From positions 8,552,001-8,616,000 of the forward strand of contig CAMRHE010000012.1 in NCBI GenBank assembly GCA_947044405.1: a stretch of DNA of 64,000 nucleotides, given 5' to 3'. Shown here in pieces: positions 23,163 through 33,493 of the stretch; positions within the stretch are counted from its first letter, which is position 1, and each line of letters begins with the position of its first letter. The notes beneath the pieces were generated by a model. The model had not been told where the DNA came from. It saw only the letters and a list, made by a program, of their open reading frames with translations, and ran no database searches. Source of the DNA: Leptodactylus fallax (Eukaryota; Chordata; Amphibia; Anura; Leptodactylidae). The position numbers and the translations under genes were made by a program.

Positions 23163-23859
23163 TAGAGTATTACAAGGTCTTCCTATTTCTGCTGTGTCAT
23201 TTACCAGTTGAGGTCCATATGCTGCTGGCCCCTGCAGAGGACGATGCCGTCTGCTCTCAGCTCCATACTCTGCTGCCAACAGCTGTGGTGTTATTCCACC
23301 GTATTTTACATTCTCTCACATTGTGGGAAAAACTAAACAGCATGTTAATTTTACCTGCAAAAATGTTTTTCTTCCCCCTTAGAAATGCAGTGAAGGCAAA
23401 CTTTTTGCTGCATTTTTCCACAAAGGTCTTGTTCACACTGATTTCAATGATTTTCACTTACATGTCCACGCTCCTGTCCTGGCCGCCCTCCACTGTAGCC
23501 AACGCTGAAGAACGTGGGGACACTGTACATAGCATTCTGGCGTTCTTCAGCATTGTGACATAAGTGTAGCCCCCCTAGAGGCGGCAGCAGACAGGACAGG
23601 AGTGTGGACAAAATTATTGGCAGCTGCTTATTAAAATAACACAACAAGTATTCAGTGAGGTTCTGCGGTCTCCTTGTGTCACCGCTGTTGTGTTTTTTTG
23701 AGCCAAAGCCAAGAATGGCTTCAAAGGAATGGGAAATATATAGGAAGTTCTTATACTTCTCTCTCTTGCTCAATCCACTTCTATCTTTGGCTCATAAAAC
23801 AGCAATAAAATCTGCAACAAAAAAAGCATCGTTTCCTCAACATGGGGCTTTAGCCTTAC
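23163..23859. mobile_element. CCCCAC-family fold-back remnants and an inner palindrome
   Basis: Contains GCATGTTAATTTTACCTGCA, GAGCCAAAGCCAAGAATGGC, GGAAGTTCTTATACTTCTC and a right end CATGGGGCTTTAGCCTTAC (target TTAC at 23856-23859). A clean inner fold-back at 23462-23612 pairs TGTCCACGCTCCTGTCCTG with CAGGACAGGAGTGTGGACA, and CTGAAGAACG with CGTTCTTCAG. The left portion is joined directly to the truncated Tc1 element. Confidence 0.55.
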
Positions 23860-24833
23860 ATGGGAGCTTCCCTCTGTTACTTACACAGATGTCTCTGTTT
23901 ACCCTGAGGGAGGCAGAAACTAAAGATCGTGATGCTGCCTAAACTGACATTGAACCCAATGGGTTTTGTGAGTATAAACTATTCTTATGTGTCTTTCTGA
24001 GCCTTGACTGTGTACTTCATGGTAACAATCTCTGCAGGTTTACTAGGAGTTAACATACCCTTGACATATCAACTATAACACCTATCACAAGCCAGAAAGC
24101 ATATCCTGAGAAGACCACTTTTACATTTTGTTTCTGGATTGCCTGTGCTTTCCTTTATGATATTTGGCAATAAGGTCAGGATTACTTTTGATGATGTTTA
24201 AGTTTTTGGTCATACGGTTTGAATTACTTGAGATTATTTTTTAAGGCTTTTGGCCATTGAACCTGGATTACTTTTGATGTTTTTTATAGCATTTGGCAAT
24301 AGAATGTGGATTACTTTTTGTGGTATTTATTGTATTTACTTTTACTACTGTCACTGGATTACGTTTTGTGGTATTACCTTTAATGTTAAATGAAGGCTAT
24401 TGACTGTAGTTTATCAAGCGGTCTCTCAAGAAAGAAAATTATAATCCAGCAGTATATGGCATAAGAGAAATTATATACTATACCATTTTAGTTTTTACAG
24501 TAAGGCAACTCTCTTGACTGTCAGCTTTACCTACAAAGGATAAAGAGATTTATATGTATTATATATTTTAGATCGATGGACTACATGTTTCGAACAAGTA
24601 AAATGGATAGGATACAGCTCAGGTTTTTAAACCTCAATTTTTCTTTATTCTCTGCAATTCATCCAAAAATCATGGACAGCCAACATTTTTCATAGACAAA
24701 TCAGAACACTATAATGACTGATAAATAATTTATAATCTTATGTCTATAGCTGAATATACTGATACATTACCAGTGTTTACAGTGAGCTGTAGAATAGTGA
24801 CAAGCATAGAGACTTCCTTTAGTACTATCAACC
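23860..24833. other. No gene recognised
   Basis: AT-rich DNA. At 24170-24400 a loose repetition of GGATTACTTTTGATG / TTTGGCAATA words suggests an old degenerate tandem repeat with a spacing of about 60 bp. Nothing else seen. Confidence 0.5.
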
Positions 24834-25239
24834 TTAAAGGAGCTGTCCAAGATTTGGAGCAACCTGTGTGGAGGTGTGGCTGGTGAGGTGTAAAATAAAA
24901 AAGCATACTCACCTGTCCCCAGCACTCCATTGTCTACTGCTGGTGTCTATTCAGGCTCATGCCAGAAGTCCTATTTGACAACTGAGACAAATCAGTGGAG
25001 AGGGACCAGTGATGTTAGTCACATACATCACCAGTTACTAGCGACCGTTGAGGACACTGAATGGTCTTGGTGGTCATGTTGGGTGCAAGACTTCCATGAA
25101 TCAGGCCCTGGCACTAGCCTGAATGAACACCAGAGGTAGACAACAAAGCAATGGAGACAGGTGAGTATGGTTTTTTTTTATGTTTGTGTTTTTTTAACTT
25201 TACCACCTCCTCTGGACACCCTCTGGACAACCCATTTAA
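24834..25239. mobile_element. T2-like MITE with splice-donor motifs on both arms
   Basis: TTAAAGGAGCTGTCCAAG (TTAA 24834-24837) pairs with CTCTGGACAACCCATTTAA (TTAA 25236-25239). The inner arm CATACTCACCTGTCCCC (24904-24920) is the reverse complement of GACAGGTGAGTATGG (25156-25170). Each arm therefore carries an outward-facing donor consensus, CAG|GTGAGTATG. Related to 11289-11638 and 12254-12689. Confidence 0.8.
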
Positions 25240-26986
25240 CAAATTCAAAGACACATCTGCCTAAACTGAATATTTTGGCCATTTCCCATGCTTTTGTATA
25301 TTTTTTGTCAAAGGTTATCACCTATCTATTAAATAAGAGATAACTGCTAGATTGGTGGGGGTCTGACCCCTGAGACCCCCCACCGATCTTGAAATCTTGG
25401 AATCCCTCATTTAAATAGAGCAGTGGTCAAGCATGTGCACCACTGCTCCATTCACTGTCTATATACTGAAAAGAGTAACCGTGTGTTGTCCATTTATTCA
25501 CCAGAAGTTGCTCCCAAATGCTATGGTCGTCACTTTCCCATGGCATTTGTGAAGCTAAATGTGTGTGACCCTTGTTTACAATAATTTTCTCTGTATAATA
25601 CACCCATAACTCTTTATTACTAATGTAAATTTATTGGATAGTAATAAGGTTATGATGCTTTAAGAAATGCCCCATGGCACTGAGTGATTGGTTACTAGTG
25701 TTCATCCTCTATATTAATATATACAAAAGCTTAGTATATAAATAGTAAGAAGTTTGACCACTTGTTCAATTTCTGATCTAACTCTCATGGATCTAGCATT
25801 TGTACCCTGTTCAGTAGATAGGAGATTTTAAGGTACAACTTTTGCCAGTGTGATACTTGCTTTGGTTTCATTTTTCAGCCAGTCCAGTTGTGCATGTTTA
25901 TAGATTTTTCATTGGGCCCAGGAGCTCTATATATGAGGATCACTTATTACAGCCACTCAAAGCTCTTATTTTACTAGACTACTTTTGCAACATGTGTGGT
26001 AACCAGGGGCAACGGGTAGTGGAGTTGAGAGTCTATTAGGAGATTGAAAATAGAAGAAAAACAGACTTCCAGCCCTTGTGGGTTACAACAAACGTGAGGC
26101 TTTGTGGTTTGGCTCGCCACGGGAAAATGGACTTACGGTTTTGCGCAGAGTCCTTGGGGTGCGGTAGCTGAGTGACTCATTAAAGGCTACCAGCTTGCAG
26201 GGAGGCCCAGAAGAAGTAGTGTAATCCTCTCTGTCTGCGGAAGGAAACCTTTGGAAGGCAGGTAGAAGGTTTTGGAAGAGATAATCCTCAGCTTGCGGGG
26301 CTAGAGTAGATACTTGGCTGGACAGACCCTTGGTGGAGTGCAGGCACTTCAGTACGGTTGCCCTGACGGGATACAGCTTCCTGGCCCAAGGTACAACTGA
26401 AAACCAGGCCTCAACTGAGACCTGGAAGGGACCTGCAGCTTCTGGATTGAAGAAGAACGCTCAGAAAGGATGATGAGAGCAGTAGTAGTAGTTTTGGGGC
26501 CTGTACAGGCCTGAGAGCAGAGTGCAGGATGTGTCCTCCTTGGACTCTAGGTCCACACACTGAACAACAGGGGGAGACTAGCTCCTCCCTAGGGGTGGAG
26601 ATAAACTGGTGATTGGTGGAACCAACTTAAGGTAGTAATGTACAATATCACATGTGAAATTCTTAAGGAGGAAATGCAGTATTAACCATTTAGTACATGT
26701 AATACACAATATACTTCAGAACCCAGAAAATGACAGAGAAACATAGGGGAAGTGCTGTTGGCAGCGCCCAGGTGGCAGTCCATGGCCACAGGAGCAGGAG
26801 GGCCCTAGATTAACCCTCAGTGGCCGCTCTGGGTCACTGCACATGAAAGTAGCAGCCTCATTGTTACAGGTAGTGCACTCAATGTGTTTTAGTATGAGTT
26901 TTAATGCTTCCCCCCTCCCCTATGTACAAACACTGTTTTCACATGCATTGGTCCATATAGTCTATTTTAGAAGTTAGTCTAAACTA
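25240..26986. other. No gene recognised; a MITE fragment and a GC-richer unclassified block
   Basis: At 25310-25420, TTATCACCTATCTATT...GGTGGGGGTCTGACC...GGGTCTCAG-like pairing (GTCTGACCCCTGAGACCCCC) is a T2-type MITE interior without ends. 26040-26600 is higher in GC, with GCTTGCGGGG, GGTACAACTG and CTCCTCCCTAGGGG. It could be an old LTR or LINE piece, but I see no ends, primer site or reading frame to decide. Confidence 0.45.
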
Positions 26987-27366
26987 TTAAAGGGAGTCTA
27001 TCATTAAAAAAAACACTTTTAAGCTAATGGCATGTTGGAATGGCCTTTAAAAAGGCCATTCTTCTCCTACCTTTCATTGTTGTCTTCTCCCAGCCGTTTC
27101 GGTAAAAATCCATTTCTTCAATTATGGAAATGATCCTCACGGAGCATCCGGGGGTATTCCTCCGTGGCAGCGAGCACCCACCGCGTCATCGCTTGTCACC
27201 ACCCATTAGTCTGTTGTGGTCCTCCGTGAGGATCATTTCCATAATTGAAGAAACGGATTTTTACCGAAACAGCTGGAAGAAAACAACAATGAAAGGTAGG
27301 AAAAGAATGGCCATTCCAACGTGCCATTAGCTTAAAAGTGTTTTTTTAATGATAGATTCCCTTTAA
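26987..27366. mobile_element. Near-perfect palindromic T2/Kolobok-like MITE
   Basis: TTAAAGGGAGTCTATCATTA (TTAA 26987-26990) and TAATGATAGATTCCCTTTAA (TTAA 27363-27366) open two arms of about 160 bp that are nearly exact reverse complements (AACACTTTTAAGCTAATGGC, GGAATGGCC, CGGTAAAAATCC, ATTATGGAAATGATCCTCAC). The loop is GC-rich (27150-27220). The terminus fits TTAAAGGRR. No coding capacity. Confidence 0.92.
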
Positions 27367-28266
27367 GCAGGCTATATTTTATTTATGCACATTAATAACA
27401 GATGGGAAGATATCCAGCAGAATTTCAAAGAAATCTTGTTTTAAGCTGCCTGCAAATTGTCACAGATGTAGACTTAAACCACCAAGTTTTATCATTATGT
27501 AATTGTAACTATAAGATTAGTATAAAAACATAATACATGTCACTGTAGTAAATAATCAGATAATTACATTCTATATAATGAAACAAGATTGAGTAAATAT
27601 ACATAAAAAGCATGATGGAAAACAATCAGGTTATAACTAAGGAAAGATGAAACTAGGTCAGATGTGATCCAAGTCAAGTTTCTCAATGCCGCAACCCACA
27701 TGGAGGAGACCGGAGGATGGGAGTTGTAGTGGCGGTTGGTGTGCCACCTGCAAGGCCGAGCACACTCACCATGCACTCCAGCCCCGCTCCTGGGCTGGAC
27801 ACAGTCGAGGGGGACCCTGCAACACTACCGGATGGTGGTGGTAGTAGTTGTTTCCCCCAGGGCACTTGCAGTTGGAGAGGGAACCTCTCCTCTCTGAGCT
27901 GGTGTGGTGTTGATCGGAAGGGCCCTGATGGTAATCCAGGCATGACTCTGGAGACAGCAGTGCAGTTGAACAGGAGCAGTGTTTATTAACAGCAACTGGG
28001 TCAGAAGTAAATGGCAGATTCCCAATGAGGGTAGTAGTTCAGGGTCCAATTCCCCAGCCTTGGTTACAGGAGGGTGCGCAGGGATGTTACAGGCTCTACA
28101 AAAGGCTTCTCCTCCAACTACTCCGCCTCTCGTGCCTCTCCCAGGTATGGATGATGGGGATGGAGTTACAGGGAGTCCTGACAAGGTTCTGGTTACCTGA
28201 ATACTAGGCCCGCATGTGGTCCTCCTGTCAGGGTCCTCTCCTGCTCCTCCCTCACGGCACCAAAAT
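27367..28266 (-). other. Possible internal region of a decayed LTR element; otherwise unrecognised
   Basis: 27650-28260 is GC-richer than its surroundings. If 28267-28534 is an LTR, this would be the adjoining internal sequence on the minus strand. An AATAAA hexamer lies at 27982-27987 (minus). The opposing reading frames at 27683, 27717, 27825 and 27979 are low-complexity (Pro/Ser/Thr-rich) with no gag or pol motif. Confidence 0.25.
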
Positions 28267-28534
28267 TGTCCAAAAGTTATGACAGCTGAACTCCCTTACT
28301 CAGGGCTGTCTCTGAATGAGCCTGGGGCAGCAAACATTCCTCCTAGGGGCTGTAGTTAAGGTTGTTGAGCTCCAGTGCTGGTGTTATCCCTGCACAGTCC
28401 AGCATGAACTGTGCAGGGTGACTGCTACTACTGAACTGCCTCTGCTCAACAGTCGCTGTGGAGACTAGGTCTCCTACAACCCCACCCAGTAGCCTGTGAT
28501 TGGCCAGGACTGAACCAAGGCTAGAGTTTGAACA
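28267..28534 (-). mobile_element. Candidate solo LTR with partial primer-binding site
   Basis: On the minus strand this 268-bp block starts TGTTCAAACTC and ends TTTTGGACA (TG...CA). Three bases later comes TTGGTGCCGTGAG (28251-28263), whose TGGTGCCGTGA core equals the first 11 bases expected for a His-tRNA primer site. No second LTR, polypurine tract or pol motif is visible in the window. The call rests on the short motif match alone. Confidence 0.25.
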
Positions 28535-28569
28535 CTAAGGGGAAAAGCTGCATAACAATTACATAGAAC

Positions 28570-28760
28570 ACTTAACATAGAAGATTATTATTTATTTATT
28601 GTTTATTTATATAGCACTATTAATTCCATGGTACTTTACATTTGTGGATCTACATACGGTACACCAGATATACAAAACAGAAAATGCTAACAGAGACCAA
28701 CTGGTACAGTGGGATAGAGGGCCCTGCACGCAAGGGCTTACAATCTATGAAAGATAGGAC
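28570..28760 (-). mobile_element. SINE-like / L2-tail element
   Basis: Read on the minus strand it has AGATTGTAAGCCCTTGCGTG, GTAAAGTACCATGGAATTAATAG and GCTATATAAATAAACAATAA. This is the same conserved 3' module as at 8461-8642, with more interior divergence and an AT-rich tail at the 28570 end. Confidence 0.65.
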
Positions 28761-29013
28761 ATACCAACACACCCCAGAGGCACAAAAGACAAACAATTAA
28801 AGCAGAAGCCCTCTGGGATGCTGCAACAGACGGTTGTTAAAATCTAGAATAGTAGTAAGCAGCTGGCAGCCTGTCCCGTGCCCTCACTCCCCCTAAAAAG
28901 GAGGACTGGGGATATGCATCACTTTTTTTTTTATTTTAGCCCACCGCTGGCCCCTCCTAGGTTTTCCAGTTTGCCCCCCCCCCCCCATAGACATCTGTGT
29001 GTGAAACTGACAG

Positions 29014-30624
29014 TACAGTGCGTTGCAAAAGTATTCGGCCCCCTTGAACTTTTCAACCTTTTGCCACATTTCAGGCTTCAAACATAAGGATATAAAATCT
29101 TAATTTTTTGGTGAAGAATCAACAACAAGTGGGACACAATCGTGAAGTGGAATTAAATTTATTGGATATTTTAAACTTTTGTAAAAAATTAAAAAATGAA
29201 AAGTGGGGCATGCCAAATTATTCGGCCCCCTTAAGTTAATACTTTGTAGCGCCACCTTTTGCTGCAATTACAGCTGCAAGTCGCTTGGGGTATGTCTCTA
29301 TCAGTTTTGCACATCGAGAGAATGAAATTCTTGCCCGTTCTTCCCTGGAAAACAGCTCGAGCTCAGTGAGGCTGGATGGAGAGCGTTTGTGAACAGCAGT
29401 TTTCAGCTCTTTCCACAGATTCTCGATTGGATTCAGGTCTGGACTTTGACTTGGCCATTCTAACACCTGGATACATTTATTTGTGAACCATTCCATTGTA
29501 GATTTTGCTTTATGTTTGGGATCATTGTCTTGTTGGAAGATAAATCTCTGTCCCAGTCTCAGGTCTTTTGCAGACTCCAACAGGTTTTCTTCCAGAATGG
29601 TCCTGTATTTGGCTCCATCCATCTTCCCATCAATTTTAACCATCTACCCTGTCCCTGCTGAAGAAAAGCAGGCCCAAACCATGATGCTGCCACCACCATG
29701 TTTGACAGTGGGGATGGTTTGTTCAGGGTGACATATCGTTTTGCATTGTGGCCAAAAAGTTCGATTTTGGTTTCATCTGATCAGAGCACCTTCTTCCACA
29801 TGTTTGGTGTATCTCCCAGGTGGCTTGTGGCAAAATTTAAACGAGACTTTTTATGGATATCTTTGAGAAATGGCTTTCTTATTGCCACTCTTCCATAAAG
29901 GCCAGATTTGTGCAGTGTACGAATGATTGTTGTCCTATGGCCAGACTCTCCCACCTCAGCTGTAGATCTCTGCAGTTCATCCAGAGTGATCATGGGCCTC
30001 TTGGCTGCATCTCTGATCAGTCTTCTCCTTGTTTGAGATGAAAGTTTAGAGGGACGGCCGGGTCTTGGTAGATTTGCAGTGGTCTGATACTCCTTCCATT
30101 TCAATATGATCACTTGCACAGTGCTCCTTGGGATGTTTAAAGTTTGGGAAATCTTTTTGTATCCAAATCCGGCTTTAAACTTCTCCACAACAGTATCACG
30201 GACCTGCCTGGTGTGTTCCTTGGTCTTCATGATGCTCTCTGCGCTTTAAACAGAATCCTGAGACTATCACAGAGCAGGTGCATTTATATGGAGACTTGAT
30301 TACACACAGGTGGATTATATTTATCATCATCAGTCATTTAGGACAACATTGGATCATTCAGAGATCCTCACTGAACTTCTGCAGTGAGTTTGCTGCACTG
30401 AAAGTAAAGGGGCCGAATAATATTACACGCCCCACTTTTCAGTTTTTTATTTTTTACAAAAGTTTAAAATAACCAATAAATTTTGTTCCACTTCACAATT
30501 GTGTCCTACTTGTTGTTGATTCTTCACCAAAACATTAAAATTTTATATCTTTATATTTGAAGCCTGAAATGTGGCAAAAGGTTGAAAAGTTCAAGGGGGC
30601 CGAATACTTTCACAAGGCACTGTA
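29014..30624 (-). mobile_element. Full-length Tc1 transposon (family D)
   Basis: TA at 29014-29015 and 30623-30624 flank inverted ends CAGTGCGTTGCAAAAGTATT / AATACTTTCACAAGGCACTG. The arms run about 200 bp (CGGCCCCCTTGAACTTTTCAACC, TTTGCCACATTTCAGGCTTC). Length is 1611 bp. The transposase gene is on the minus strand and broken. The left flank has a C run at 28973-28986. Confidence 0.95.
29236..30230 (-). pseudogene. Tc1 transposase pseudogene (two stops, internal deletion)
   Basis: Starts at ATG 30230 with MKTKEHTRQVRDTVVEKF, the helix-turn-helix (GYKKISQTLNIPRSTV), linker GRPSKLS and second DNA-binding region (149 residues), then a TGA in place of the Trp codon in [13 protein letters not shown] near 29781. 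Soon after, a deletion of about eight codons following NAKRYV shifts the frame. Sequence resumes as [13 protein letters not shown], meets a TAG after SSAGTG, and continues from MVKIDG (29643) through [11 protein letters not shown] and [11 protein letters not shown] (34-residue spacing) to GGATKY and a stop at 29236. All three catalytic acidic residues are still encoded, but in different frames. Not functional. Confidence 0.93.
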
Positions 30625-32009
30625 TTTCTCCTCTTTGGACTTAAGTGCAATAACAGTCTGAGAAAAGGCAAGGGGAAGAGAGCCTGATAAATGGAGAAAG
30701 AAGCATTTTTCTTTTTTTTAAATATATTTAAATATATTTTTAAATATCTTATTAATGTTATCTCTTCTGTATGCATGCAGAATACAGTGGGTGGCTGGCA
30801 CATGTCACAAAGAGGAGGTGTCGACTGCCGATGACGTCCCAGGTCCGGACCTGAAAGAAAGCAAAGGTAAGTGTAATGGGGCTTGGGGGCAGGTCAAAGA
30901 GGAGGTGCCAGCCAGTACACGTCACAAAGAATTTGTGCCAGCCGGCACCTCCAAAGATACAAGAAGAAGAAGGTTATTGAGTGAGAACTAGGAGTCTAAA
31001 GATGGCTGCTGAGGGTGTAGTGGGCTAGGGAAACAGGAAGGGGGAGTAAGTGAGAGAGGGAGGGGAGAGGGAATTAGTGAGGGGGTGGTGTGAGTCAGTG
31101 CTGAGTAAAGCACAATGCATCATGGTATGCAAATGCAGACAGATGCCAGGAGCTCACAGAGAACCCCAGAAATCACTCAAAACACTGCTAAAGGTATTTG
31201 GGTTCACTTATTAACCTATTAATAGCACTAACAGACCTTTTTTTAAAAAAAATGTACTTACTGCTTATTTTTCTATGCTTCCATCACTGAAAACCCTCAA
31301 GAAAATATATATGGGGCAGCCACAGAGTATCCCACAGCGAAGTATACTGTGTTAAGCCCTAAATGCCTTGTAACTCCCTTACTTTCCAACATAATTTATA
31401 CAGCAAAAGTACAGTAGGTGCATGTCGAGCTGTAGTTTGAAACTTAAGGGCCTCTAGGGTACTGTCCATCCCAAACATCTGTTGTTACTGTGCTGGAAAA
31501 AATATACCCATGGGTTAGAAACAGCCAGGCCGCACCAACCTTCCCTCACTGAAGTGTTTCTAAACTCCCTGCCTCCCAGTAACATACTGTCCCATAGTGA
31601 TTATAATTCAGGACAGTATGTCGCTGGGAATCCTAGAATCATAGATAACTATAATGCTAGTTGTCCCTCTCCTAGCATGATGTTCAGGCCAGTATATCCA
31701 GCACACCCATGAACCAAGTTTCACAGGTGAAACCCGGTCTTATGAATGTGGGTCAAGCAGTACCCTACTGGCAAGGTTCAGACCAATTCAAAATCTGGAT
31801 CAGAGGCAAGAGTTGGTAAGAACAAGAGAGTTGTACTAAATATTTCTCATTGTGGATGCTGAAAATGAGCACGTCTGTAGACATCTCTCAAAAATCTTAT
31901 GAAATCCCTAATGAATACTTATAGTAGAAAACTCAGCTCTTGACTAATGCTACCCTTTGAAAATAAAACAAAAATTTGAAAAGAAAATACTAGCAGGCAG
32001 GGAATCCCA
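30625..32009. mobile_element. Fold-back donor-arm family copy (30780-31110) in otherwise unrecognised DNA
   Basis: 30785-31110 holds GTCCCAGGTCCGGACCTG, AAAGGTAAGTGTAATGGGG (a donor-like motif at 30864-30876) and the purine-rich tail GGGCTAGGGAAACAGG...GTGTGAGTCAGTGCTGAG, matching 2879-3058. Only one arm is clear. The remainder (31110-32009) shows no repeat ends and no credible gene. Confidence 0.5.
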
Positions 32010-32300
32010 TTAAAGGGTTTGTCCAATCCCTTTAATGTATAAATAGGTTGGTGTGAACCAGTAGCAGCAGTTCAGTCCCCACTGTTACTGATCCAGCACT
32101 TGTCTCAAACACACACAACACTTAGCTGGTGAGGCTAGTCGATCCTGTGCCGTTTGTGTACAGGTCACCCCCGAGACCAATGATTGGCTGCAGCAGTGAC
32201 AGAATTTCATCAGTTGATGTCATCAAAGGCCAGCCAGTACCAGCAGGAACTGGGCTACCACCACTGAAGTTGAGAACCGGTAAAAGGTGAGTTACTTTTG
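32010..32300 (+). mobile_element. T2-like MITE, one-ended
   Basis: TTAAAGGGTTTGTCCAATCCC starts at 32010. AAAAGGTGAGTTAC at 32283-32296 is a further donor-like motif. No CCCTTTAA right end is present. A second TTAAAGGAAGCG motif at 32352 may be another decayed end. Confidence 0.4.
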
Positions 32301-33126
32301 TCTTTTCTTTATTTATTTTATTTACACAAATTCCAGCTTATTAGCACATTTTTAAAGGAAGCGAACAACACTTATACTTAGTACTAGAATCCACCTAGTA
32401 TTAGAACATATAAAACCATGATGGCAAATTTTTATGGTGGCTGCGTCACAATTCTGACCTAAAACATTTTAGCTACACAGTGGCCCACATTTACTACTGT
32501 GCTTTTGGGAGAGCTCTGTCATATCTTTGCCAGATTTGACGCATTATGGCACATTTCTGGTGCAAAATGTCTTGTTTTAAGCTAGTTTATCTGACTAGCT
32601 CGATAAGGGTGGGTGGCTTAAATAAAAAGGGCATGGTTTATCAGGAAAGTAGGTATGACTTAAGATGGCACAGTGTACATCAGAATTGTGCCAAAATTCT
32701 GTAACAAAGTGAACCAACTAATTTAGACTAGGCTAAATTTAGATTTATCATCCTGCATCTGCCACTGTGATAAATTTGATGCATTTTCAAGCTGCCTATC
32801 TAAATTGTCTAAGTATAGACAGGATTAGTAAATCTGCCAATATGGGCCAATAAGTTTGGATCAAGCATTCCTCTCTCTATCCTCAAACACTATTTTCTTT
32901 ATCACATATCACAAATGCCACATTGTTTTCTACTGCATCTCAAGCATGTGCAAATTACATTTTGTGTCTCCAATTGATGTATATACCAGGTAAAGTACAC
33001 AGCTATGCAGTGGAATACACTCTCCATAGGCTGCCATCATTAAAAAAAAATAACAATGCAGTATACTTTTTTAGAAATGTACAGTATTTTGCTGTATAAT
33101 ACTGTATGGAATAGCTACCACACCAC
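32301..33126. mobile_element. Fold-back MITE (GGCCCACATTTACTA ends) within unrecognised DNA
   Basis: GTGGCCCACATTTACTACTG (about 32480) and GATTAGTAAATCTGCCAATATGGGCC (about 32824-32849) are imperfect inverted ends of a frog MITE. A related end is at 56917 (TGTGGGCCAGATTTACTAATC). Its interior includes AGGCTAAATTTAGATTTATC. The rest of the interval is unassigned. Confidence 0.55.
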
Positions 33127-33127
33127 A

Positions 33128-33168
<41 letters not shown>
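33127..33168. repeat. (TA)n microsatellite
   Basis: An uninterrupted TA run of about 20 units. The Tc1 end at 33167 starts directly from it. Confidence 0.98.
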
Positions 33169-33171
<3 letters not shown>

Positions 33172-33493
33172 TACAGACCAAAAGTTTGCACACACCTTCT
33201 CATTCCAAGAGTTTTCTGTATTTTCATGACTATAAAAATTGTCGATTCACACTGAAGGCATCAAAACTATGAATTAACACATGTGGAATTATATACTTAA
33301 CAAAAAAGTGTGAAACAACTGAAAATATGTCTTATATTCTAGGTTCTTCAAAGTAGCCACCTTTTGCTTTGATTACTGCTTTGCACATTCTTGGCATTCT
33401 CTTGATGAGCTTCAAGAGGTAGTCACCTGAAATGGTTTTCACTTCACAGGTGTGCCCTGTCAGGTTTAATAAGTGGGATTTCTTGCCTTATAA
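33167..33493 (+). mobile_element. Tc1-type element, solo right end (family B)
   Basis: TACAGTACAGACCAAAAGTTTG and the following 300 bp match, in reverse complement, the 5' end of the family B element (16842 back to about 16516), including CACCTGAAATGGTTTTCAC and the start of its leader, GATTTCTTGCCTTATA. Similarity stops at 33493, before the start codon. No transposase sequence and no second end are present. Confidence 0.92.

Noticed and set aside
22619..23563. 314-residue plus-strand open frame, one of the longest in the window
   Set aside because: It is antisense to the Tc1 transposase for most of its length and then runs into fold-back repeat; no domain.
27683..28200. Opposing Pro/Ser/Thr-rich frames considered as gag-like
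   Set aside because: No zinc knuckle, protease or reverse-transcriptase motif; overlapping frames on both strands; composition follows local GC content.
33127..33168. Tandem repeat considered as a CRISPR-like or regulatory array
   Set aside because: Simple (TA)n with no spacers. No array with unique spacers exists in the window.
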